Assembly: GCA_004565275.1 (NCBI GenBank)
Contig: SDOX01000017.1
Coordinates: 353,898-417,897, forward strand
Source: Nannochloropsis salina CCMP1776
Lineage: Eukaryota; Sar; Eustigmatophyceae; Eustigmatales; Monodopsidaceae
Direction: 5' to 3'
Length of the DNA: 64,000 nt
Below, piece by piece: positions 31,682 through 42,458 of the stretch (its first letter is position 1; every line of letters starts with the position of its first letter). The notes beneath the pieces are model-generated. The model had not been told where the DNA came from. It saw nothing but the letters and a program-made list of their open reading frames with translations, and did no database searches. Both the position numbers and the translations under genes were made by a program.

Positions 31682-33907
31682 TTATGCATACGCACGGCGC
31701 ACGTCTAAACCCCGCCCTGGTGGATAGCCCGCCGACACAGGCAAGTCAAGAGATGCGTTTACGGAGTCCGATGCACGAGTCCGAGAAGATGCAGGCAAGC
31801 GCGAAGATGCCATCGGCGGGTACCAGCCATCCCGGAGAAGGTATGCCATAGATTTGCCCTCAGTGGCAGGGACGATGGCGTCATCAGTGTCCAAATACTG
31901 GCAGCCTGATGAGAGCGTTGACCCGGCGCCACCCATGCGCAGCGACTGGGAAGCAAGGCTGCCGGGTCGTTGCGGCTGGTGAAGAGGCGCGTGGGCGTAA
32001 GAATCGGGAGGTAACCGGGGGCGGGACGTGGAGACCAGGGGAGGATTTGGGGGGGGGCGGCCGGGGATGTGCTCTTCCTGTTGCGGGCCGTATGTGACGG
32101 TTGGAGTGTTTGGATAGTGACGCCTGGAATCGAGCAATGATGCCGGCATCGCGGTGGCCGGAAGGGGCGCGGTCAGATCGTGAGTGAGGAAAGGCAAGTC
32201 CTCCCGTTTATGGGACGGCGAGTACATGAAAACGTCCTCTTGTCCGCCCTGCGAAAAGCCCTCCTCCAGGTCCAAAGGTAGACCCAAGCGCCGGGCCAGC
32301 CGGGCCTCCGCCGCTCGCTTTCGACGCCCTTGCCCCCGACGCCCCCGCCGGGTCCTGCGTCTTCTGTGTGGCGAGGCGGGCTCTTCTTCCTCCTGTGACT
32401 GACCGCCGGAGGGGCGCGCATCCTGACCCCCGGCCCCGTCGTGCAATGCGCCTGCTGCCAGGGCAGGAATATCCTCATGGGGGATGGCAGCCGAGGCCGA
32501 CTCTTTTTCGGAAGTATCAGCCGTAAGAGGCGGGGGCGGGCATGTGGGTGCTGTGGGGCGACAGAATGAAGGCGCCAATGACGACTTGGGAAGGACCTTA
32601 CTGGTCTGGCGGGAGCCGGGGTCCAGCACCACCCGATTGAGGCCTTCCATCAGCCCGTCGAGCCCACGCGGGCCTTCGCTTGCGTTTTTGGTTTGGATCT
32701 TGTTATTTTCTTGGTTCCTCGTGGAGGAGCTTGCGCTGGGCCCATCGGGCTGGACGGGCGTAAAAATGAGCGGGGGACCCCACGGTGAGGCGCTGGGCAC
32801 TGCAGAGGTGGCGCCGAGCTGGTTCACGCGGCTGCCTTCCAAGGAATGTAACGCAGCAAAAGAAGAAAAAGACGAAGAAGGCTGATTCCCACCAGCGCCC
32901 CACACGCTAGCTGCGTCTACAAATTTTTGCTCTGACTGGATGGAGAGGGTCGAAGAAAGCAACAGGGAAGAGCGCTCTTGCCCGGCGATCAGATCGCTCT
33001 CTTTCTCTCCCCTGGTGTCCTTATCTGAGCTTATATTTTCCTCACTCCCAGTCTTCTTGTAGTCAATAGAGGGCGGACTCTCTCCGTTGTCGGAGTCCAG
33101 GATGCGTAGCACCTCGGCGCGCACCCTTTGCATGGCTTTCCGTTGATCTTTACGGCCGTGGTTCCGTCTGGTCGGCGTTTCCACTTTCTCCACGTCTTGA
33201 TGGGGATGCAGCGCTGAACGATTGGAATGATTTTGTGCATTCGCATCTTTTGCGCTGGAACGTCTGGACAGGATTTTGGCGGGTTTGAAAACAGGACAGG
33301 CGACTTCTGAGGGAGGCCGAAACAGGGAATGGTCGCCAAAACGTTGCGATCCTGGAACGAATTCTTGGAAAGATCCCTTCGGTGAATTTGCAAGGGGTGA
33401 TATGGTCTTTGATATCTTAGATAATGAGACCGCTGTCGTGTCTGGCTCCGCCATAACTTTGTCAATAGAACTTTCTGGGGCTGCCATGAAATGGCCGAAT
33501 TTTGCCCTGGCTCTCTCTTCAAGCTGACCCAGACAGGAAGTTGGAGTCTTAGCAGGAAAGGATTTTATTAAAGAATATGTGTTGCCGTCTGAGCGAGCTT
33601 CTGGGACAGTCCCTAAGTCCTGCCTTCCATCTTTGCGGTCGTAAAGGCTGCAGGCGATACCATCTACAGCAAGATGGCTGCCTTGATCCTCCATTCGTAC
33701 CGCTGCCAATGCAGTTGCTTGAGTCAAAGTACCTGCACCTGAAACATGTGCATATGAGTGCTTGGTTGATTTGGCGCCCAGAAGGGTCCAGCTCGATAGT
33801 CGAGACACTCGCCCTGCCTCCTTCTCGCTGATAGGAATTTGGCCGTAAGACATGAGAAACTCGGCGGAGGGCGCGCAATTCATCTCTTCCTCTTGAAAAA
33901 GGTCCAT
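31682..33907 (-). CDS. Uncharacterised disordered protein
   Basis: A continuous 741-codon frame from an ATG at 33907. I do not recognise it. Composition is Ser/Pro/Gly/Ala-rich with few hydrophobic blocks, so most of it should be disordered. One distinctive element is a strongly basic patch near residues 515-545 (RRRRTRRGRRGQGRRKRAAE) followed by LARRLGLPLDLEEGF, which could be a nuclear or nucleic-acid-binding signal. The frame is uninterrupted over 2.2 kb and ends close to a convergent neighbour, which supports it being coding. An upstream exon is possible. A regulatory or scaffold role is conceivable but unproven. Confidence 0.6.
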   Translation of the reverse strand: MDLFQEEEMNCAPSAEFLMSYGQIPISEKEAGRVSRLSSWTLLGAKSTKHSYAHVSGAGTLTQATALAAVRMEDQGSHLAVDGIACSLYDRKDGRQDLGTVPEARSDGNTYSLIKSFPAKTPTSCLGQLEERARAKFGHFMAAPESSIDKVMAEPDTTAVSLSKISKTISPLANSPKGSFQEFVPGSQRFGDHSLFRPPSEVACPVFKPAKILSRRSSAKDANAQNHSNRSALHPHQDVEKVETPTRRNHGRKDQRKAMQRVRAEVLRILDSDNGESPPSIDYKKTGSEENISSDKDTRGEKESDLIAGQERSSLLLSSTLSIQSEQKFVDAASVWGAGGNQPSSSFSSFAALHSLEGSRVNQLGATSAVPSASPWGPPLIFTPVQPDGPSASSSTRNQENNKIQTKNASEGPRGLDGLMEGLNRVVLDPGSRQTSKVLPKSSLAPSFCRPTAPTCPPPPLTADTSEKESASAAIPHEDIPALAAGALHDGAGGQDARPSGGQSQEEEEPASPHRRRRTRRGRRGQGRRKRAAEARLARRLGLPLDLEEGFSQGGQEDVFMYSPSHKREDLPFLTHDLTAPLPATAMPASLLDSRRHYPNTPTVTYGPQQEEHIPGRPPPNPPLVSTSRPRLPPDSYAHAPLHQPQRPGSLASQSLRMGGAGSTLSSGCQYLDTDDAIVPATEGKSMAYLLRDGWYPPMASSRLPASSRTRASDSVNASLDLPVSAGYPPGRGLDVRRAYA

Positions 33908-36146
33908 GGCCTTGCTCAGAGATTCTTTAAATTAAAATAAGACAGATATCTTGAGAGCGGTAGGCTCGAAATGGCAAGTCTGACCAGATTGCCCCGTTTG
34001 GCAACCGTTCCTAGGTGGCCATGGGCCGCAGTGCAGGGCTTCCAGGGAGATTGCCTGTGGAGAGAAAGTTTTGCGATTGATTGATCTTTAGGCGCTTACA
34101 TTGCTTAGTGAATTGGTAAATGTAAAGCATAAGGGCGCATAGCATCGAAAAGTAGAGGTAAACAATCCTGCGGGATAGGTGACACAAGCGCCGGTGCGCC
34201 GGCGCCCGGTGAGAAAAACCACGCCGGCCGAGCGGAGCGTTAGATACATGGGCCGCGCCAGCTGACGCGCTGGCTGCATCCAACGACTGGATTCCATCCC
34301 CTTTTGCCAAACAAGGGTTACCTCATCCTTTGAGAATTACTTTTCGCTTCCCTTGAAACATAATATGTTTCAAAAATGAGTCACACAGTGACCGGCGAGA
34401 AGGTGATGAGTTCCCAAGTTTCGGTGTAAATTATTGCCCGACCGTATCAACGGGGCCTAACCCCCCCTACAATCTATTCCTTAAGGGCTCTCCGAGTCAG
34501 GTTATGGAGTTGTCGGGCAAGACTGTGGCAGACGTGAAGGATAGACACCAGAGTGCAATAGGCATATCAACGGGCTGATCACAATGCCATTGTACGGTTG
34601 GGTTATTCTGTCCCCAAAACAACAACTTCTTCGGGCGAAACTAGTGCTCGTAGACGGATAGTGGTAATTCTATTCGTTGACCATTTTCTTCCATGTGGTT
34701 TTCGCACGTGAAGGGCATTTCCTTCGTATGTGAAGCTAAAGGTCGGTATGATATAATGTAAGATGAGTTTTTTCCCCAAATCCGCTTGATTTTATGATGG
34801 TGGTAGACGGAGCCAGGGCAGCATCGAACCCTGAGTTATTTCTTGGCCGACCAACTCACTTGAATGGACATCAGTAAGCCGAAACTTCACATAATACGTG
34901 AAAAATTGTAACAAGAATATTTTTCGCCACCGAGGTACCGGCGTCAGCTTTTTCTGTCTGTCGTGAGCAAGCTTTCACAAAGCAGCTTTCAGCATATCAG
35001 GAGATACCAGTTTTTACTCAACCAGAAAATTGAGTCGTCCGACATGGAAGTTGGATCTCATTATGCTCCACTTTGGTAGGTTCGTTTCAAGTTGATGACA
35101 GCTTTCTATAACGATATCAAAATTAGCTCAAGTATGAGAGAGATACATGTTTTTCGCCGTAGGCTTTACAACCACCCTGGCCCCAGTCTGAACAATGGGC
35201 CATGTAGTCGTGCCGATTTCATTAACAGACGTATCAAAAATTACTATACGAATAAAAGCGATCAAAGATATATATGTTTAACACGGAAGGATGTTTTTTT
35301 TTTAAAATTTAGAAATGGATATGAAGTGCATAAGCTGATTCAAACTTATTAGTGAACCACTTAAAAAAAGGTCATTATTTTCTTTTGTTGAAGCAGACGG
35401 CACGCTTTTAAGGTCGCTCTCTCACTTCTTATATGACATAGATAAGCTTGTTCGTGAAGAGGCCTGCCCTTAGACTGCATTTGTCTTTTGCACAAGCAAT
35501 AAGTGAAGGAGCAGGAATGGGAAGGCTTTAAGCTACTATGTCGACAAGCGACGTCCAGTGTTCGGATAGGCATATCTTTTAGCGTGGGAAATGTCGCGTG
35601 GTTGAGAAATATTTCATCTTAAATTGATGTATGCGTTGGGAGAGGGCCCTCCTTCCATTCGTAAAAGCAGGACGAAAGCAATAGAGCGGGGGGTTATAGA
35701 GCTAGCAGCACAGAGCGAGCGGACGCGCTTATTCGGTCGTTGCGGTCCAGCACTTTGATTGCGCTCACGGACAGATAACCAGGTAAAGGCGGGGAAATTG
35801 TGCGAATCATCACATCTATTTTACCTGTATTCTACTTTTGATTCTATTGGGATCAATGGTGGGACTGCAATCACTTTTGTGTACTTTTGTCCCAGTGCTT
35901 TTCATGATTCTCTTTGTCTTCCTACCGAGGGGCAGGACCCCACTCCAGGCAAGCTGAAGTTGACAAAGGACACCTCAACCTGATTCCGGGCACGTGCTCT
36001 GAATGGTATCTATTCAACCATTCTTTCCTACTATAAATTTTGAACATACAGTCTGAGGCCATTACGATCTTTGGGTAAGCTTTCCATCTTTACTTTAAAA
36101 AGATTCTGCGGGATCCGTCTTTCAGCCCTCGACTCCGACGACCATT
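33908..36146. other. AT-rich gene desert
   Basis: About 2.24 kb without a supported gene, the longest gap in the window. It is clearly AT-richer than the rest, with only short frames. It includes a near-perfect 21 bp palindrome at 34353-34373, a tRNA B-box-like string on the minus strand at about 34823-34834, and a 7 bp inverted repeat at 36001-36023. It also carries the upstream regions of the disordered protein (-) and the AlkB-like gene (+). Confidence 0.55.
34353..34373. repeat. 21 bp near-perfect palindrome
   Basis: TTGAAACAT and ATGTTTCAA arms (9 bp, perfect) flank a 3 bp centre. It sits in the AT-rich desert, about 450 bp upstream of the disordered-protein start. It could be a dimeric factor site or chance in AT-rich DNA. 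Confidence 0.6.
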
Positions 36147-37472
36147 ATGGCCAGGAAAGTCTCACTAGCGGCAGCAAAGGTGGCAAGCAATAAAGCTGCT
36201 CTACAGTGTGTGATATCCGACTTGACCGCATCACCAATCGCATACTTTGAGCGGACAAGTCGTTTTGATCCAAGTGCCAGGGTCCATGCAGGATCGAGAT
36301 TCCAAAGCACATCCGCAAAAGCTAGCACAAATCTCACGGCCCCAAAAGTGACGACTTCATGGTTGAGCGCCCTTTTTGGTGGAGGTACCTCGAAACCCAA
36401 AGCACATCGACCATTTGGCCGGCACGAGGAAGCGCACCTAAGATTGGCAACCCGCAAGACGAACAAAATCCTGAAGGCCAACCCGGGGGCACGTGTCGAG
36501 CCTAAATTTCTAACGGAGGAGGACGCACAAATGCTCGTCGAGGAAGCTATGGACATTATAAATATCTACGGGATCTCGCATGTCAGCGAGGAGCAACGGG
36601 ACTTCTTGGCCAGCCAACTGAAGCATTTTCCTCTGCCGAAGGAGGACCTCAGGGCTCTCATCAACATGCAGCGAGTGACAGGGGTGAGGGGGAGATTGGG
36701 GGTGAAAGTGATGGAAGGACAACACTGCGTTCAGTATCAGATGCACAGCACACGGGAGTCATTTTATGCCGCGCTCGTGTCCTCCCTATTCATGTCCAAT
36801 TTCTCACTTGGTATCGCTCACGCCCCGCCTTAATTTCTTTTCTTCTAGCGATTTGAAGACGAGGCTCAGAAATTGGCCCCCTGGGGGTACGGCGATGACT
36901 TCCAAGTCGACCAAGTCCCGCCAGCACTGCGCAAAGTTCTCGAAAGCATCCAAGATTCGCCGCATTTCTGTGTGGGTAAACCGAGGGACATCACCATCAA
37001 CCGGCGCGAGAAATCATTCTACCGCCTAGATCCGCACATTGACCCCTCAAAGGACGGCGGCAATGTCTTTATACTCAGCCTTCTTTCTGGGACCGTCATG
37101 ACGCTCACGCCCACGTCCCGGACCATGCATCCCGACCAGCACAAGGCGATGGACACGAGGAAGGTGGCCGAGGTTTCCTGGCTGCCGGGAAAGGATATCG
37201 ATGTGGATTTACCTGTGCAGTCCCTGCTGCACCTGAGCGGAGACGCTCGCTACACGTGGTGCCACGGAATACGCCCAGGGGTAACGCAGTCTCAGATCAG
37301 CGATTTCAATCTGGGGGGGGTGATGTCAGACGAGATGGAGGGAGTCGACCAGGAGGCTGTGAGGACGCTGGAGGGGTTGCCACTCTGGGATTGGTGGGGT
37401 TCTATGAAAAATTTGCGACGTCGTGGCCCGGAGCGTGTGAGCATCATTTTTGCGTTCGCAGACCCAGAATGA
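36147..37472 (+). CDS. AlkB-like 2-oxoglutarate/Fe(II) dioxygenase
   Basis: Two exons, 36147-36683 and 36849-37472 (phase 0, GTGAGG donor), about 386 residues. The C-terminal half shows the double-stranded beta-helix of AlkB-like oxygenases: the Fe ligands H and D in LDPHIDPSKDGG (near residue 241), the distal His in YTWCHGIRPG (near 317), and the 2-oxoglutarate-binding Arg in RVSIIFAFADP (near 375). The N-terminal ~100 residues are basic and Ala/Ser/Thr-rich (MARKVSLAAAKVASNKAAL), resembling an organelle presequence. The family demethylates nucleic acids or, in some branches, hydroxylates or demethylates proteins; the substrate cannot be told. The start codon sits just after a pyrimidine-rich leader. 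Confidence 0.75.
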
Positions 37473-37920
37473 GGTAGCAAGGAGGTCGCGGAAATTTTTG
37501 AGGGGAAAATGAAGACGATTTTGTAGCTCTTGCTTGGATCACTCGAGTGAGCCGCATTTGTTTTCCAATTGCTTTTCGAATACAGCTACGTCTTGAAAAA
37601 ACTCATTTTCAGATCGTAAGACTTTTAACGACTCTTATGGGCTTGACGAGCTTTGCTGTGGGAAGTGAGCGGCATCTTTTCGGTCGAGAGTCTCCCCTGG
37701 AAAAACCTACCCGGTCTCTTGATCCTTCCCATGTTCCGTGTTATCTCGTGTTTGACAAGCCCGTAACACAGGCTTGACATGCAGTGCAACTTTTGCGGAA
37801 GAATACATTAGCTAAATGCTAATAATTCACTTCCCTATGAATACTGCATTTTTGAAAATACAATGCACACAGGTTCACAGCGCAGTACCAAAAGGTACAA
37901 CCTCCTGCTCTGGTCTTCGG
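37473..37920. other. Intergenic region
   Basis: About 448 bp between two same-strand genes. An open frame from 37816 runs into the coiled-coil gene, but its upstream part has no recognisable sequence. Otherwise nothing was seen. Confidence 0.4.
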
Positions 37921-38583
37921 ATGGCAGGCTGCCGCGCACACAATGAAGTAGAAGCGGAGAAGTTGACATGTGAAATAGTTGAGCTTGAGAATTCGATCGC
38001 ACACCTGGTAAGCTTGCGTCCCCAGGAGCTTTTGGGAGTGTTTTCGTCTTTGCACCTTTGTCGTCGACAGAGCCGATATGTTAGCCGCCTTACATTACTG
38101 ATTCAGATGGCTTCCCGACCCCCTCGGGTTGGTTTTATTTGAGTGTTGTGCTTTTCTTACTCGAACTATGTAATTTTCACCGGGGCAAATACAACTGAAA
38201 TTGCTCCTGCATGCTCTTATTCCGAGACCTTTTTTCGGCTTTTTCTATTGCAGACGCGATCGAATGAGGAGCTAGCTACGGCCCTGGCTTCCGACCCTGA
38301 CGACAAAGACTTTCGAGAAGCTGTAACGGAGAATGTTTCGGTCATTAAAAGGAAGAAGAACCTCCTTGAGGAGCTTAAAAAAGAGTTGAAAGCTCATAGA
38401 AGTCTGATGGTCACGGCCTTGGGTGCCGCGGAGGCCAGGCAACTGCCTGCTGCCATTGCCCTGGAGACTCAAAGACCGTCGACCTCTTCTGGGGCACCGC
38501 TCTCGTTACCGGCTGAAAGAATGAATCCGAACGAACGGCAGGCAGTTGAGGAAGAGGAAAAGGTTGAAGGAGTTTATCTTTGA
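37921..38583 (+). CDS. Small coiled-coil protein, unknown function
   Basis: Two exons, 37921-38007 and 38254-38583 (GTAAGC donor, ATTGCAG acceptor, phase 0), about 138 residues. The junction is within one continuous heptad-like helix (ELENSIAHL|TRSNEELATALASDP) followed by DDKDFREAVTENVSVIKRKK, which is strong evidence for the splice. The tail (~85-138) is Pro/Ser/Glu-rich. The SNEEL...DPDDKDF...EN..VI pattern looks like a conserved small eukaryotic family, but I cannot name it. A start at 37816, 35 codons upstream in frame, is less likely because that part has no helix propensity. It may be an adaptor in a small complex. Confidence 0.6.
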
Positions 38584-38804
38584 TAGTTCGCTGTGCATAT
38601 ACACAACAACAAAAAATATTTATATATACATGGGCAACGACAAAAAGCTTTTTCTGCAGTAAGCGATTTAAATCTACTCCAGCACACCACATTTTTCTCC
38701 TTCGTCTAATATTTTTGAGTTCGACCCTCTTTACGTCAGTAATGCTATATTTCGCCTGTTTTGCAAAGCTACAATCCATGGTGACCTGTCGTCCTCGGCA
38801 GCCC

Positions 38805-39638
38805 TTATTTGTTGAAAATTTCCTTCATAAATGCCACGGCATCCTTCATCTCCTCTGGTGTCGCTCCATGGTCCAACCCGCGGTAGGTCTTGAATGTATA
38901 ATTCAGGCCGAGCTCTTTCAATTTCTCAGCACTGTGCTGTCCCCATTGATGCCGCACGATCCCGTCTGCATCTCCGTGCCCGTGGAAGTATGGCATGGCC
39001 TTCCCAACTTCCGTCAAGGCAGCAGGGTAGTCCGCCTTCAGTGGCAACCATCCGGATAAAATGACTGCCCCGCCTAGTCTAACCTCGCTTCTCAGGGCTA
39101 AGTGCAGCGTGACAGCCCCTCCTTGCGAAAACCCTCCTAAGACAATCTTATCTGCCGGCACGCCTGCCTCGACTTCCCCTTGCACTATCCGTGCGATGCG
39201 TTGCTTGGCCTCTTCAAAGCCCGCTCTGTCTTCCGGACTGCTTTCATCCAGACCATTTATGTCAAACCATCCCGGCATCGGAAAGCCTCCATTCAAGGTG
39301 ATGGGCCGAGTGGGTGCGGTGGGAAAGATCATGCGGGTGGTGGGGAATACTTTAGGATCAAAGGCCCCGGCCCACCCTTCGCCGGAGTCGCCTAGGCCGT
39401 GCATCCAAATGATGGAGGATTGAGCAGGCCCGCCTACAGGGTTGAGGGTTATACCTGCCCCGCCAACGTTATCGTTACGAGACGCTCTGTGGGTCATGGC
39501 AGCGAGCCCGCGCGTACGTGTATCGGCAGGAAAAGTGCTGGTCGGGTACGCAAAAGCGGTACTTTTCGCTGTGGCCAAGATGCTGGAGACAGAGAGGCAG
39601 ATAGCACGGCGGGCGCTCCAGGGCAAGGGGAGGCTCAT
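38805..39638 (-). CDS. Acyl-protein thioesterase / lysophospholipase (APT1/LYPLA-like)
   Basis: Single exon, 277 residues. Alpha/beta-hydrolase of the LYPLA family: SSIIWMHGLGDSGEGW (oxyanion side), PTRPITLNGGFPMPGWFD, nucleophile motif GGFSQGGAVTLH near residue 172, catalytic Asp in HGDADGIV near 225 and His in GLDHGATPEE near 255. It hydrolyses thioester-linked fatty acids from proteins or acyl chains from lysophospholipids. APT1 usually has about 230 residues; here ~47 extra N-terminal residues (MSLPLPWSARRAICLSVSSI, then STAFAYP) resemble a signal plus heterokont plastid cleavage motif. An internal Met (MTHRAS, residue 48) would give a cytosolic form. It is divergent from the NmrA-like gene, 245 bp apart. 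Confidence 0.87.
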   Translation of the reverse strand: MSLPLPWSARRAICLSVSSILATAKSTAFAYPTSTFPADTRTRGLAAMTHRASRNDNVGGAGITLNPVGGPAQSSIIWMHGLGDSGEGWAGAFDPKVFPTTRMIFPTAPTRPITLNGGFPMPGWFDINGLDESSPEDRAGFEEAKQRIARIVQGEVEAGVPADKIVLGGFSQGGAVTLHLALRSEVRLGGAVILSGWLPLKADYPAALTEVGKAMPYFHGHGDADGIVRHQWGQHSAEKLKELGLNYTFKTYRGLDHGATPEEMKDAVAFMKEIFNK

Positions 39639-39883
39639 GCACTAAGAAAGAGGTATTGGACACCCTGTCAATTTTCAGATATTGTGCAGACTCCTGTTAG
39701 TTCGGGACATGACACGCAACAACACGTGCATGACATGTTATGGAATAAAGTGACGACTGGGAGCATACGAAGTAGTCAGCACGCTCTGTCTCTCTCGGCT
39801 GTCGCGGAATCGCCATCTCGAACATGCAAGAAATGCAACAACCAAGGCACTGACTGACCTTCAAAAATTGAACATTTGCAGGA

Positions 39884-41086
39884 ATGGTCTGGCGCACCAT
39901 GCCACCCGCGTACGTGCAATTCGCAACCAAGATCTGCCTCTTACTGGGCATCATTTCTGTCATCCGGCCTGTCCGTGCATTTTCTTCGAGTCGGCCCCCC
40001 CCACCTCAGTCTCCGTATGACCGGCGAAGCCCGCCTATCAACCCCTCCACTCCGCCCACCCACGCGGACCTTGAGCAAGGCCGTGGCAGTAATTTGTACC
40101 GGCCATTCAATCCATTGCTTGGACCAGGCAGCCGCGTGGCTATTGATGGCGCAAATGCCCCTGGAGAGGGCAGTACGCTGGCAAGGCTGATCACCATGAA
40201 GCTATTCAAGTCGCGGATGCGGCCCTATTTGGTCATTCCTTCGCTGAGCAAGGTACCAACGGGCCTTGGTTTTGATCAGTACCGGGGCCTGTCCCGTTAT
40301 ATTTGCACGGCGCCTGTGGATAAAATGAAAGAGGGCGACGGTCGGTTTCCGCCCGAAATCGATGGATTGGTGCTTTGCTCCGAGAGAGGGTACACAGCGC
40401 ACGATGTTCGAGAAATCCTGGCGCGTGTGGACGATGGAAGGGAGGAAAGTCGAGGAGGAATAGAAAGCCGAGCGGAAGCAGGGGAGAAGACCGGATTGAA
40501 ACGTGTCGTGATGCTTTCAAGCCTCGGGGTGAACAGACGCGAGGATATGATGTGGAAAATCTGGCAGTTCGGCGTGGATTTGGAGGCAAGAGTGAGTTGA
40601 GAAAGGAAGACGTGAGGAAGGGGAGGAAGTAAGTGGATGGCCCCCGAAGGGTGAGGTGATAGAGTACTGACTGCTTGTCTTCCTCAACCTGTTGACCCAC
40701 AGCACCAGGCCGAGCAAGAGCTCATCGTACAAGCACACCGGCGGGGCTTCACATACACACTCATCCGCGTCGGTCACTTGAGGGGCGGGGGCGGCGAAGA
40801 AGGCCTTGGCAACGATTTTTACGAGCAGAACGAGGGGCGCCACCATCCCCTGAACCCCTTCCCCTCCCTCGCCGCGAAGAGGGACGAGGCCTTCGACCTG
40901 ACCCGCCGGGGCTTCACCTTCTCTTATTGCGACAACATCCAAGGGGAAACGGGGAGGGTGCTGGCTGCGGAGACCTTCGTCAAGGCCCTGGGCTCGGCCC
41001 ATGTTGAGGATGTGGCCATCGCCCTTGTGAGCGAGCAGGGCCGGACGTGGCCCAACTTCCAGGTGGCGCCGTGGGATTTGTTCTAG
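39884..41086 (+). CDS. NAD(P)-binding atypical SDR / NmrA-like protein, plastid-targeted
   Basis: Two exons, 39884-40591 and 40703-41086 (GTGAGT donor, phase 0), about 363 residues. The fold is suggested by VAIDGANAPGEGSTLARLI (altered dinucleotide loop), a strand ending KRVVMLSSLGVN with the SDR Ser, and HQAEQELIVQAHRRGFTYTLIRVGHLRGG, the atypical-SDR pattern for choosing the substrate pocket. The Tyr-x-x-x-Lys site is not evident (HQAEQE takes its place), as in NmrA-like and complex I NDUFA9-like relatives. The N-terminus has a hydrophobic core (CLLLGIISVIRPVRAFSSSRP) with a RAFS motif, pointing to the plastid. Similar proteins act in photosystem assembly or as redox sensors in plants; its own role is not known. 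Confidence 0.7.
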
Positions 41087-41785
41087 CCTGGGGCCCGCCG
41101 GTCTGGAAGGATCTGCTCCTCGGGGCTTTATTGTCGGTAATGGAAAGGAAGCTTGTGCGCTGTGAAGGAACCGAAGGCGCGAGGCCTCCCCGAAGAGGGG
41201 TCTCGGAGGAAGGAAGGGAGGTTGCCAAGCGGGTGGGGCCTTCGTTGCCTAGAGAGATAAGGTCTTAGGTACGACCTATACATATGTAATTTGTTTAAAA
41301 TTTCGATTCATTCGTGATGTACAGCTTTGCAGGTTTTGTTGTGAAGCCGATATGTAGGATAATTTCGCTTAGTACAGTATTGTCGAGACCCGGGGCTGCC
41401 CCGCGTGAAGAATTCGGGATACTGAGGGAATAGCAAGGTAAATAGGATGACCTATTGAACTGAAGCCGGCGATTCATAAGATAATTTCGCTGTAAGGGGA
41501 CCGGGAGGAGGACGACGGCATTCGTGCGGAGGCGTATGACAGGCAGAGATGCCAAGGCTGTTTATAAGATGTGCCGCTCGTTAAAAAATGATAACATCTT
41601 GGTAATAAAGTGAACTCCTAAAACAATGCGACAATATTATCGTCGTGAAGCGCTTCGCTGCAACGGTTCTACATGGTGTCTTCGTTCTTCGGCTCCCTCA
41701 CCCCCCGTGCTTTCCCCCTTGGCCCTCTTTTGGTGCTGAAGCCTCCCGCGTCATCCACAAGACCCAAGAGCTCTTAATCCATTTC
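41087..41785. other. Convergent intergenic region
   Basis: About 700 bp between the NmrA-like stop and the NDUFB10 stop. Short frames only. A GC-rich portion (41090-41230) is likely the 3' untranslated region of the NmrA-like gene. Confidence 0.4.
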
Positions 41786-42458
41786 TCATTCTTCGGATGC
41801 AGCGCCTGGTAGCTTTACGCCGCGCAAGGGATCCTGTTGTGAGGAGGGCATGGAGTGATAAGTCCAGGGGCTACAGTCAGAACCCAGACCTCATTCACAT
41901 TCTCTACTCTCTACCATAAAAAATTCAAAGCTTGATTGATGCTTTACTTAGAAGGCTCCTTACCCTGACGAGCTTTAAGTACTTTCCCACCAGCTCGGCG
42001 CAATCATAATAATGAGTAACCGGGTGCTTGCGTTGGCACCAGGACACTTGATCGCGCAAATTTTTCACCATTTCGATAGCAATCGCCTCTTCTCGTGCTC
42101 TGATATGTGGATTTGTGATAATACGCGGATTGACGGGTGAATAGACCCTAAAATGAAAGATAAGCCCTGCCACGACGCGCATCAATGTCGTTGCCTCAAA
42201 ACTCCTGCACCCCAACTCCTGCACCCGTTAAAGAGTGGCGCACATCAGGAAAAATCAGACAACCGCATTAGATTCTCTTGTACCAGAAGACTGCTATATA
42301 TAGAGAAGGCGGTGTGGGCCTGAAGGCATCCATGTCATGTCAACGCAAGCTTCGACTTACCGAGCCTCTCTTCCCTTGGTCCAAGCAACAATATCCGTCC
42401 GCGCCTCCAAAGGGGCGTACTCGCGAGCAGGCAAAACCACGTCGGACTTCTTTCCCAT
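41786..42458 (-). CDS. NDUFB10: Mitochondrial complex I subunit NDUFB10 (PDSW)
   Basis: Three short exons: 42361-42458, 41964-42147, 41786-41833 (phases 2 and 0; donors GTAAGT and GTAAGG; acceptors TTTTAG and CAACAG), giving 109 residues. Only the middle exon is long enough to be obvious. The product starts MGKKSDVVLPAREYAPLEAR and carries the family core NPHIRAREEAIAIEMVKN, RDQVSWCQRKHPVTHYYDCA (two conserved Cys) and VGKYLKL, ending DPLRGVKLPGAASEE. This order matches plant NDUFB10, an accessory subunit on the intermembrane-space side of the complex I membrane arm. Its length agrees with plant homologues (about 106). It is divergent from the TMEM242-like gene, another mitochondrial candidate. 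Confidence 0.82.
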
